A stretch of 12,827 bases of DNA from JBOGFC01 sp050742155 (GTDB taxonomy: Bacteria > Actinomycetota > Acidimicrobiia > Spongiisociales > JALYHC01). Below, piece after piece: positions 1 to 5,953 of the stretch. Within the stretch, counting starts at the first letter, position 1. Every line of letters starts with the position of its first letter. The position numbers and the translations under genes are program-made. The stretch spans positions 1 through 12,827 of the forward strand of contig JBOGFC010000201.1 in assembly GCA_050742155.1 (NCBI GenBank). The letters are read 5' to 3'. The notes below the pieces were generated by a model. The model was not told where the DNA came from. It saw nothing but the letters and a program-made list of their open reading frames with translations, and did not search any database.

Positions 1-132
1 CCTCAAGGGGGAGGGAGAGATCGCCCCCAGGGGCCTCCCCCTCAGGGGGGAGGGAGAGATCGCCCCCAGGGGCCTCCCCCTCAGGGGGGAGGGAGAGATC
101 GCCCCCAGGACCCTCCCTCTCAAGGGGGAGGG
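1..132. repeat. 39-bp tandem palindromic repeat, about 3.5 copies
   Basis: The core GAGAGATCGCCCCCAG recurs at 15, 54 and 93, giving an exact 39-bp period. Full units start at 34 and 73. The window opens inside an earlier unit, and a diverged partial unit occupies 112-132. Each unit contains a near-perfect palindrome (CCTCCCCCTCAGGGGGGAGG at 34-53) that can fold into a G/C hairpin with a one-base loop region. The array continues upstream of the window. Its last arm, AGGGGGAGGG at 123-132, lies at ribosome-binding distance from the mobA start. It could act as an mRNA-stabilising or terminating hairpin array for an upstream gene, or be a REP-like element; the sequence alone does not decide. Confidence 0.9.
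127..132 (+). promoter_or_regulatory. Ribosome binding site of mobA, embedded in the repeat
   Basis: GGAGGG ends four bases before the GTG at 137. It is the right arm of the last palindromic repeat copy, so folding of that hairpin (111-132) would sequester it. This site supports the GTG at 137, but a second GTG at 161 also has a G-rich stretch (152-160) before it. Confidence 0.55.
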
Positions 133-136
133 TGAT

Positions 137-742
137 GTGGCTGCCGCTGCAGGGGGTGGAGTGGCTGGTGAAGCCCGGGGAGCCATCCTCGCCGGAGGCG
201 ATAGCAAGCGGATGGGGACCGACAAGGCGCTCGTCGAGGTAGCCGGCATTCCGATGGGGGAGCGGGTGGCGCGGGCCTTGGCCCAGGTGGTCGAGGAGGT
301 GATCGTGGTGGGCCGGAGGGACGAGCTGGCCGGACTGCGGGCTGTGGTGGACGACTGGCCGGGTCGACGAGGACCGCTGGCCGGTCTGGCCACCGCGCTC
401 GGTGTCGGGGACGGCCGGCCCACGGTGGTGGTGGGAGTCGATCAGCCATTCCTCCGGGCCGTCACGCTGCGGCGTCTGCTCGACCTGGCCGAGCCGGAAC
501 GGGCAGTGGTTCCCGTCGACCGAGGCGCCCGCCAGGTGACCTGCGCGGTGTACCCGGGGTCATGGAGGGAGGAAGCGGCCCACGAGCTTGACAGGGGTGG
601 GTCGCTGCGGTCGCTGCTGGAGCGCTTGGCGGTGCGGGAGGTCCTGGCTCAGGAATGGCGAACCTGGGGTGAGGACGGCCGGTCCTGGTTCAGCGTCGAC
701 ACCCCCGAGGTGCTGCGGCGGGGGGAGGCGAGGTACGTGTGA
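137..742 (+). CDS. mobA: Molybdenum cofactor guanylyltransferase MobA
   Basis: Predicted cytoplasmic enzyme that transfers GMP from GTP to Mo-molybdopterin, giving the guanine dinucleotide cofactor of formate dehydrogenase and DMSO-reductase-type enzymes. The protein is 201 aa, normal for MobA. The nucleotide-binding signature LAGGDSKRMGTDKA lies at residues 18-31, the GPLAGL segment at 79-84, and the metal-binding Asp in VDQPFL at 101-106, where the family usually has DMPFL. The first 14 residues are low complexity (Ala/Gly) and come from sequence next to the repeat array. A start at GTG 161, eight codons later, is equally plausible. Its stop overlaps the fdhD start by 4 bp (GTGA), indicating translational coupling. 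MocA is the alternative in this superfamily, but the DKALVEVAGIPM pattern and a separate mocA downstream favour MobA. Confidence 0.85.
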   Translation: MAAAAGGGVAGEARGAILAGGDSKRMGTDKALVEVAGIPMGERVARALAQVVEEVIVVGRRDELAGLRAVVDDWPGRRGPLAGLATALGVGDGRPTVVVGVDQPFLRAVTLRRLLDLAEPERAVVPVDRGARQVTCAVYPGSWREEAAHELDRGGSLRSLLERLAVREVLAQEWRTWGEDGRSWFSVDTPEVLRRGEARYV

Positions 743-1527
743 CGACGGCCCGGGAGGTTGTCAAGGTCGGGCGAGAAGGGCGGGAGGCCGGCACCGACCA
801 CTTGGTCACCGAGGCGCCCTTGGAGCTGCGGCTGGGGCGCACCCCGGTGGCGGTGCTGATGCGCACACCCGGCGATGAGGCGGACCTGGCTCTCGGCTTC
901 GCCCTGACCGAGGGGATGGTGCTCTCCCCGGACGAGGTGGGCGAGGTGCGTCCGGTGCCCCAAGCCCCGGACGACAATCGCTGGGAGATCGTGCTCATCG
1001 ATGGGGTGGGCGTCGACCCGGCCCAGTTCCAGCGCAACCTCTACACGACCTCCTCCTGCGGGGTCTGCGGAAAGGCCTCGATCGACGCGGTGCGGATCGC
1101 CGCCCGGCCGCCCCCGCCGGGCCCGGTGGTCACCCCCGAGGCGCTGCTCGCCTTGCCGGGCAAGATGCGGGCTGCCCAAGAGACCTTCCAACGGACCGGA
1201 GGGCTGCACGCCGCGGCGGCCTTCACGGCCGAGGGGGACCTCCTGGCTCTGCGTGAGGACGTCGGCCGCCACAATGCGGTGGACAAGCTGGTTGGGACGC
1301 TGGCCGGGAGAGGCTGGCCGCTCGGGGAGCTGATCATGCTGGTGTCCGGCCGGGTCTCCTTCGAGATGGTGCAGAAGGCGGGGGTGGCGGGGATCCCATT
1401 GATATGCGGCGTGTCGGCGGCCTCGTCGCTGGCCGTCGAGCTGGCCGAGGAGCTGGGCCTGACGGTGGTCGGGTTCCTGCGGGGAGAGGGCTTCAACCTC
1501 TACGCCGGGGAGCAGCGCCTCGGCTAG
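739..1527 (+). CDS. fdhD: Formate dehydrogenase accessory sulfurtransferase FdhD
   Basis: FdhD carries sulfur from a cysteine desulfurase to the molybdenum centre of formate dehydrogenase. The protein is 262 aa, close to the usual 260-280. Visible family features are the TEAPLELRL entry segment (residues 24-32), PGDEADLALGF (44-54), the reactive cysteine pair in SSCGVCGKAS (C107 and C110), REDVGRHNAVDKL, and the C-terminal GFLRGEGFNLY. The GTG start overlaps the mobA stop by 4 bp, so the two are probably one translational unit serving a guanine-dinucleotide enzyme. No formate dehydrogenase is in the window. The gene ends with TAG, followed by a 24-bp gap before coxM. Assignment to FdhD is secure; the partner enzyme is inferred. 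Confidence 0.95.
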   Translation: MTTAREVVKVGREGREAGTDHLVTEAPLELRLGRTPVAVLMRTPGDEADLALGFALTEGMVLSPDEVGEVRPVPQAPDDNRWEIVLIDGVGVDPAQFQRNLYTTSSCGVCGKASIDAVRIAARPPPPGPVVTPEALLALPGKMRAAQETFQRTGGLHAAAAFTAEGDLLALREDVGRHNAVDKLVGTLAGRGWPLGELIMLVSGRVSFEMVQKAGVAGIPLICGVSAASSLAVELAEELGLTVVGFLRGEGFNLYAGEQRLG

Positions 1528-1530
1528 GCC

Positions 1531-1551
1531 GGAGGCGATATCCTCCCCGGC
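1531..1551 (+). promoter_or_regulatory. Candidate leaderless promoter (-10) with hairpin, before coxM
   Basis: TATCCT at 1539-1544 fits the actinobacterial -10 pattern TANNNT and is followed by exactly seven bases before GTG 1552, so a transcript would begin at or next to the start codon. The only Shine-Dalgarno-like GGAGG (1531-1535) is 16 bases away, too far to serve. That GGAGG also pairs with CCTCC at 1542-1546 around a 6-base loop, so the -10 sits inside a small palindrome. No convincing -35 is seen. Confidence 0.45.
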
Positions 1552-2430
1552 GTGTATCCGCGGGCGTTCGATTACGAGGCCCCGGCCAGTCTGGAGGAGG
1601 CCATCGAGATCCTCGCCTCCCACCCAGGTGCCAAGGTGCTGGCCGGCGGGCACAGCCTGCTGCCCTTGATGAAGCTACGTTTGCTCTCCCCGGAGCTGCT
1701 GGTGGACATCGGCCGCATCCCGGGTCTGGACCAGCTCCGGGAGGAGGGTGACTATCTGGTCATCGGGGCCAACGTCACCCACGCCCAGGTGGCCCGAAGC
1801 GAGCTCGTTCGCCGGCGGGCACGAGCTCTCTGGGAGGCGGCCTCCTGGGTGGGCGATCCACAGGTGCGCAACCGGGGGACGGTGTGTGGTTCGGTGGCCC
1901 ACGCCGACCCGGCCTCCGACGAGCCGGCCGCCGTCCTCGCAATGGGGGCCACCCTGGTGGCCCGCTCGGTGGAAGGCACCCGGGAGATCACCGCCGACGA
2001 GTTCTTCGTCGACACCATGCTCTCGGCGTTGCAGGAGAACGAGATCCTCATCGAGATCCGGATTCCCCTGAGTGAGAACGGCCAGGGCTCCGCCTACGAC
2101 AAGCTGGGTCGGCGGGGCGGCCACAGCGACTTCGCGGTGGCGGGGAGCGCCGCCTGGGTTCGGATGGTCAGGGGAACGGTGGCAGAAGCCCGCATCGCCG
2201 TGACCGGGGTGGGAACGGTGGCCGGGCTGGCACCCGGGGTGGCCGAGGCCCTGGTGGGGACCGACGGCTCGCCGGAAGCCATCGAGCAAGCCGCCGCCCG
2301 GGCCACCGAGGGGATCACCGTCATCGGAGACCTGTATGGCTCCGAGGAGTACAAGGCCCACCTGGCGAGGGTCTTCACGCAGCGAGCCCTTCGCACCGCC
2401 TTTGCCAGGGCATCTAACCTGGCCCAATGA
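1552..2430 (+). CDS. coxM: CoxM-like FAD-binding subunit of a molybdenum hydroxylase
   Basis: Medium subunit of an aerobic CO dehydrogenase-type (xanthine dehydrogenase family) enzyme. In such enzymes it binds FAD and passes electrons from the 2Fe-2S small subunit to the acceptor. The protein is 292 aa, within the usual 280-300. FAD contacts are AGGHSLLP at residues 31-38 and TVCGSVAHADPASD at 110-123; the family's TIGG motif appears here as TVCG. The C-terminal CO_deh_flav_C-type region includes KLGRRGGHSDFAVAG (184-198). The start is GTG 1552 with no usable ribosome binding site but a TANNNT at leaderless distance. It overlaps the MoxR gene by 4 bp (ATGA). The cognate small and large subunits are not in the window. 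The substrate (CO or another) cannot be fixed without the large subunit's active-site loop. Confidence 0.88.
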   Translation: MYPRAFDYEAPASLEEAIEILASHPGAKVLAGGHSLLPLMKLRLLSPELLVDIGRIPGLDQLREEGDYLVIGANVTHAQVARSELVRRRARALWEAASWVGDPQVRNRGTVCGSVAHADPASDEPAAVLAMGATLVARSVEGTREITADEFFVDTMLSALQENEILIEIRIPLSENGQGSAYDKLGRRGGHSDFAVAGSAAWVRMVRGTVAEARIAVTGVGTVAGLAPGVAEALVGTDGSPEAIEQAAARATEGITVIGDLYGSEEYKAHLARVFTQRALRTAFARASNLAQ

Positions 2431-3311
2431 TCCCCCAGACCGTGGACGAGGTGCTCGGCGCCCTCGGCCGCCAGCGCTACATCGCCGACCGGGGGCTGGC
2501 GATGGCCATCCACCTGGCGCTGCAGCTCGGCCGGCCGCTCTTCCTGGAGGGCGAGGCCGGGGTGGGCAAGACCGAAGTCGGCAAGGTGCTGGCCGCCATC
2601 CTCGGCGAAGAGCTCATCCGCTTGCAGTGCTACGAGGGGCTGGACGTCAACCATGCCCTCTACGAGTGGGACTACGCGCGCCAGATGCTGGCCATCCGGC
2701 TTCTCGAGGCGCACGGTGCCGGCGAGCGGGCGGACGCGAAGGACATCATGAGCCGCGACTACCTGGTGGCCCGTCCGCTCTTGCAGGCCATCGAGCGGGC
2801 TGCCGGAGGGCGCCGGCCGGTGCTGCTCATCGATGAGTTGGACCGGGCCGACGAGGAGTTCGAGGCCTACCTGCTGGAGCTGCTCTCCGACTTCCAGGTG
2901 ACCATCCCCGAGATCGGAACGATTGCGGCCCAGCAGCCTCCGGTGGTGGTGATCACCTCCAACCGCACCCGTGAGATCCACGACGCCCTCAAGCGGCGCT
3001 GCATCTACCACTGGATCGACTATCCGCACTTCGCGCGGGAGGTGGCCATCGTGTTGGGCAAGGTGCCCGGGATCTCGGAGGCGCTGGCGGGCGAGCTGGC
3101 CCGTGCCATGGAGCGGCTGCGGGAGCTGGACCTGTTCAAGCCCCCCGGGGTGGCCGAGACCCTGGATTGGGCGGCGGCGCTGACGGTGCTCGGGAAGGAG
3201 CACCTGGAGGCGGCCGTCGTCGAGGACACCCTGGGGGTGGTGCTCAAGTACCAGGAGGACGTATCCCGGGTGCGCTCCCTGGGCCCCGAGCGGCTGCTCG
3301 CCTCGGCCTGA
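2427..3311 (+). CDS. coxD: MoxR-family AAA+ ATPase, CoxD-like
   Basis: AAA+ ATPase of the MoxR type. CoxD in carboxidotrophs acts as an ATP-dependent chaperone in building the CO dehydrogenase Mo/Cu centre, together with the VWA protein CoxE. The protein is 294 aa. Walker A is GEAGVGKT (residues 42-49), Walker B is VLLIDELDRAD (132-142), sensor 1 lies in VVITSNRTRE (174-183), and DALKRRC (186-192) carries the probable arginine finger. It starts with an ATG overlapping the coxM stop by 4 bp and ends one base before the M15 peptidase ATG. A CoxE-type partner follows one gene later, the usual MoxR-VWA pairing, here interrupted. Family assignment is secure; the coxD role is inferred from coxM, coxE and coxG nearby. 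Confidence 0.9.
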   Translation: MIPQTVDEVLGALGRQRYIADRGLAMAIHLALQLGRPLFLEGEAGVGKTEVGKVLAAILGEELIRLQCYEGLDVNHALYEWDYARQMLAIRLLEAHGAGERADAKDIMSRDYLVARPLLQAIERAAGGRRPVLLIDELDRADEEFEAYLLELLSDFQVTIPEIGTIAAQQPPVVVITSNRTREIHDALKRRCIYHWIDYPHFAREVAIVLGKVPGISEALAGELARAMERLRELDLFKPPGVAETLDWAAALTVLGKEHLEAAVVEDTLGVVLKYQEDVSRVRSLGPERLLASA

Positions 3312-3312
3312 T

Positions 3313-4440
3313 ATGCGGGCATTCTTGGCCCTGGCGCTGCTCCTTTCACCGACGACGGCGGCCGCCTCCGATCCTGCCCACCAGGTCACTGTCACCGTCT
3401 ACCAGCCCGGAGGGTTGAGCCCGGAGGCACAGTTCGTGGTGCAGGAGGTCGCCGGGGACCAGAGCGCCAACCTGGCCATCTTCCACAGCGGCACCCTCGA
3501 GCTGCTGCGGGTGCTGCGGGGGGCGGAGGTGGTGCAGGCGGCTCCGGACGGCTTCCGTTACCCCATGTCCACCCTGGCCGTCGACCCTCACCGCGTCCTG
3601 CGGCTGATGGGGGGCGAGGCGGCCAACGCCCTGGCCGCCGGCCAGGTGGTGCTCGGGGAGGCCTCGGCCCGCCTGCGGGGCGCCCGGCCGGGTGACCAGG
3701 TGGAGGTCATCGGCTGGGACGGCGCGTTCTGGCGCCTGCCGGTAGGGGCAGTGGTCCCCGATGAGGACATCCGATGGGCGGAGATGGCCATCAGCGAGCG
3801 GACGGCGGTCTCGCTGGGAATGGTGCGCCCCTCCTTCGTGCTCCTGTGGGATCTGGCCGACCCGCCTTCCGTGCTGGCCACCCTGGAAGGGCGGCTGCCC
3901 CCGGACCAGGCGATCTCAGTGCGGACCTCGGAGGACGAACCCGACCTTAACGGCGTCCTGCCGGCCGCCCTCGTCAAGCAACGGTTCGGCGAGTTCGCCT
4001 ACCGGCCCGGTTTCGGCGACCAGGTGACGATCGATCCAGCCTGGGAGAAAGGGAACATCGTCTGGATGGAACTGCCGGTGCTGGGCCGTTTCCGCTGCCA
4101 TCGGCTCATGGCTCCCTACCTGGCCGGGGCCATGGCCGACCTGCAGGAGAGCGGCCTCATCTACCAGATCGATCCCGACGACTTCCAACGGAGCGGAGGC
4201 TGTTACAACCCCCGGGCCATGCGAGGCGGTGACAAGGGCGGGGCCCTCTCCCGACATGCCTGGGGAGCGGCCATCGACATCAACCCGAGCCGCAACCCCT
4301 ACGGGGGACCGGTGGCCATGAACCGCAAGATCGTCGCCACCTTCCACGAGTGGGGGTTCGCCTGGGGCGGCGGCTGGACCTACCCGGACGGTGGTCACTT
4401 CGAGTGGACCCACTTGCCGGAGTTCATGCTGGAGCCGTGA
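3313..4440 (+). CDS. Predicted secreted M15-family (VanY-like) metallopeptidase
   Basis: Predicted exported zinc peptidase of the D-Ala-D-Ala carboxypeptidase / L-Ala-D-Glu endopeptidase group acting on peptidoglycan peptides. The 375-aa product begins with a short signal-like segment: R2, a hydrophobic run at 3-12, and an Ala-rich probable cleavage region at 16-19. Residues about 20-240 form a region I do not recognise. The C-terminal third is M15-like: SRHAWGAAIDIN (313-324) supplies likely Zn ligands H315 and D322, FHEWGFAWGG (344-353) the conserved aromatic/acidic stretch, and GGHFEW (360-365) the ligand H362. It starts one base after the MoxR stop with no ribosome binding site, so it is probably translated by coupling. 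A cell-wall peptidase inside a cox maturation operon is unexpected. Exact specificity cannot be read from sequence. Confidence 0.82.
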   Translation: MRAFLALALLLSPTTAAASDPAHQVTVTVYQPGGLSPEAQFVVQEVAGDQSANLAIFHSGTLELLRVLRGAEVVQAAPDGFRYPMSTLAVDPHRVLRLMGGEAANALAAGQVVLGEASARLRGARPGDQVEVIGWDGAFWRLPVGAVVPDEDIRWAEMAISERTAVSLGMVRPSFVLLWDLADPPSVLATLEGRLPPDQAISVRTSEDEPDLNGVLPAALVKQRFGEFAYRPGFGDQVTIDPAWEKGNIVWMELPVLGRFRCHRLMAPYLAGAMADLQESGLIYQIDPDDFQRSGGCYNPRAMRGGDKGGALSRHAWGAAIDINPSRNPYGGPVAMNRKIVATFHEWGFAWGGGWTYPDGGHFEWTHLPEFMLEP

Positions 4441-4475
4441 CTCCTCCCCCTCCCTTTGGGCCGGGGGATTGGGGG
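4441..4475 (+). other. GC-rich hairpin after the peptidase gene
   Basis: Directly after the M15 stop, CCCCC (4446-4450) and CCC (4452-4454) can pair with GGG (4458-4460) and GGGGG (4463-4467) around a TTT loop, giving an 8-bp G/C stem with a small internal loop. No T-tract follows (ATTGGGGG comes next), so it is not a classical intrinsic terminator. It could stabilise the upstream mRNA or attenuate transcription before coxE. Its C5/G5 composition resembles the palindromes at 1-132 and 6711-6740. Confidence 0.45.
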
Positions 4476-4519
4476 ATCGGTGGCCCCTGAGGACATAGAG
4501 CTTGGGGGGACGGTCCGGA

Positions 4520-4532
4520 TACGCTGGGGTCG
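4520..4532 (+). promoter_or_regulatory. Candidate leaderless promoter (-10) of coxE
   Basis: TACGCT at 4520-4525 fits TANNNT and is followed by seven bases (GGGGTCG) before ATG 4533, the spacing expected when transcription starts on the A of the start codon. The gene has a 92-bp upstream gap and no good Shine-Dalgarno at the right distance. A -35 at the canonical spacing (around 4497-4502) is not convincing. This would make coxE to coxG a separate transcription unit. Confidence 0.45.
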
Positions 4533-5648
4533 ATGAGCGACCCCTTCGCCTCCAACCTCATCCAGTTCGCACGCTACCTGCGAACTCGTGGGCTCACGGT
4601 GGTGCCTCAGACCTCCGCCGACCTTCTGCAGGCGGCCGCTCTGGTGGGGCTCGCGGACCGGGACGACCTCTATCTCGCCATGAGGTCGGTGAGCCTCTCC
4701 CGTCCCGAGGAGCGGCCGGCCTTCGACGAGGCCTTCGAGCTCTTCTTCGGGGGGCGAGCACCCACCGAGCCGGAGCCGCCCGGGGGCGAGGTGCTGGAGG
4801 TGAAGAAGCTGGGATCGTCCCGGCCGGTGGCGGTCCAGGGTGGCTGGGAGGAGCAGGAGAGGGAGTCCTCCGCTCGGGCCGGGTGGTCGGCCGTCGAGCG
4901 CTTGGTCCAGCGTGACTTCGCCGAGCTCTCCCCGGAGGAGCTGGCCGAGGTGCGCCGGCTGATCTCCCGCATGGGCTGGGAGCCGGCGCTCACCAGGAGC
5001 CGCCGCCTCAATCCTGCCCGACGGCCGAGGAGCCCGGATCTGCGGCGCACCCTTCGTCGGGCGGTCAAGCAAGAGGGGCCCCTCATCCCCCTCGCCTTCG
5101 CCGAGCGCCGCCGCCGCCCCCGGCCGCTGGTCGTCTTGGCCGACGTGAGCGGCTCGATGGAGCGCTATACGGAGGTGCTGCTCCACTTCATCCACGCCAC
5201 CCGCGGGCGCCTCGGCCGGGTGGAGGCCTTCGTGTTCGCCACCCGTCTCACCCGCGTCACCCGGGAGATCCGGGAGCGGAACGCCAATCTGGCTCTGGCC
5301 AAGCTGGCGAGCAGCGTCCACGACTGGTCGGGTGGGACCCGCATCGGGGAGGCGCTGCGCACCTTCAATCGCCAATGGAGCCGCCGCGCGGCACGGGGCG
5401 GGCCGATCGCCCTGGTCATCTCGGATGGTTGGGACCGTGGTGACCCCCACCTGCTGCGGGAGGAGATGGCACGGTTCGCCCGGAGCGTCCACCGGGTGGT
5501 TTGGCTCAACCCCCTGGCGGGGCATGAGGACTACCAGCCTGAGGCGCGCGGCATCAGGACCGCGCTGCCCTACGTGGACGATTTCCTGCCCGCCGCCAAT
5601 CTGGCCGACCTGACCGAGGTGGTGGGGCTCCTAGAGTCGATGTCATGA
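4533..5648 (+). CDS. coxE: VWA-domain protein, CoxE-like
   Basis: CoxE-type von Willebrand factor A protein. In CO-oxidisers it works with the MoxR ATPase CoxD in maturing the Mo/Cu active site. The protein is 371 aa. The N-terminal helical region (1-75) is followed by an acidic, Pro/Gly-rich linker, then a basic stretch with many Arg (143-198). The VWA domain runs from about 198 to the end and has an intact MIDAS: D204-V-S206-G-S208 (DVSGS), T269 in SGGTRIGEAL, and D298 in ISDGWDRGD. Starting at ATG 4533 gives MSDPFASNL, matching the usual family N-terminus. The stop overlaps the next gene's ATG by 4 bp. Adjacency to coxM, XdhC proteins, mocA and coxG supports a role in molybdenum hydroxylase maturation. 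Confidence 0.9.
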   Translation: MSDPFASNLIQFARYLRTRGLTVVPQTSADLLQAAALVGLADRDDLYLAMRSVSLSRPEERPAFDEAFELFFGGRAPTEPEPPGGEVLEVKKLGSSRPVAVQGGWEEQERESSARAGWSAVERLVQRDFAELSPEELAEVRRLISRMGWEPALTRSRRLNPARRPRSPDLRRTLRRAVKQEGPLIPLAFAERRRRPRPLVVLADVSGSMERYTEVLLHFIHATRGRLGRVEAFVFATRLTRVTREIRERNANLALAKLASSVHDWSGGTRIGEALRTFNRQWSRRAARGGPIALVISDGWDRGDPHLLREEMARFARSVHRVVWLNPLAGHEDYQPEARGIRTALPYVDDFLPAANLADLTEVVGLLESMS

Positions 5649-5953
5649 GGAGCTATCTCGACACCATCGAGCGCTGGCAGGACCAGGGGAAAGAGGTGGC
5701 GGTGGCCACGGTGGTCCGGGTGCAGGGGTCGGCGCCCCGACCGGAGGGGGCCAAGTTCTTGGTGTCCTCCGACGGCGACATGGAAGGCTCGGTGTCCGGG
5801 GGCTGCGTGGAGAACGACGTCTTCCTCCACGCCCAGGAAGTGCTCCGCACCGGTGAGCCTCGGCTGGTCACCTACGGTATCGCCGATGAGGAAGCCTTCG
5901 AGGTGGGGCTGGCCTGTGGGGGGACCATCCAGGTCTTCGTCGAGCGATGGTGA
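5645..5953 (+). CDS. XdhC/CoxI-family protein, N-terminal domain only
   Basis: A 102-aa protein matching only the N-terminal XdhC/CoxI domain. Proteins of this family bind molybdenum cofactor and assist its sulfuration and insertion into xanthine dehydrogenase- and CODH-type enzymes. Visible motifs are GSAPRPEGAKFLV (28-40), GSVSGGCVEND (48-58) with the conserved Cys at 54, and GLACGGTIQVFVE (88-100) with Cys at 91. The Rossmann half is encoded by the next gene, which begins inside the last codons of this one in another frame (7-bp overlap). Split XdhC pairs next to cox genes are known in Actinobacteria and Chloroflexi, so this looks like a stable two-gene form rather than a fresh frameshift. 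It corresponds roughly to CoxF/CoxI; naming is inconsistent in this family. Confidence 0.85.
   Translation: MRSYLDTIERWQDQGKEVAVATVVRVQGSAPRPEGAKFLVSSDGDMEGSVSGGCVENDVFLHAQEVLRTGEPRLVTYGIADEEAFEVGLACGGTIQVFVERW

Noticed and set aside
1..132. CRISPR array
   Set aside because: The 39-bp units are contiguous with no unique spacers, so this is a simple tandem repeat.
649..1653. 334-aa open frame on the minus strand across fdhD
   Set aside because: It is antisense to the well-supported fdhD and mobA genes and shows His/Arg/Gly/Pro-rich composition without any domain, as expected from a high-GC shadow frame.
1879..1893. TVCG instead of TIGG in the CoxM FAD-binding motif as an anomaly
   Set aside because: From memory, Cys at this position occurs in other FAD subunits of this family, so I do not count it as unusual.
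2094..3395. 433-aa minus-strand open frame across the coxM end and the MoxR gene
   Set aside because: Shadow of the MoxR ATPase frame; no motif, and Walker motifs on the plus strand show which strand is coding.
4395..5525. 376-aa minus-strand open frame across coxE
   Set aside because: Antisense to a CoxE protein with intact MIDAS; low-complexity Pro/Gly/Arg/His composition.
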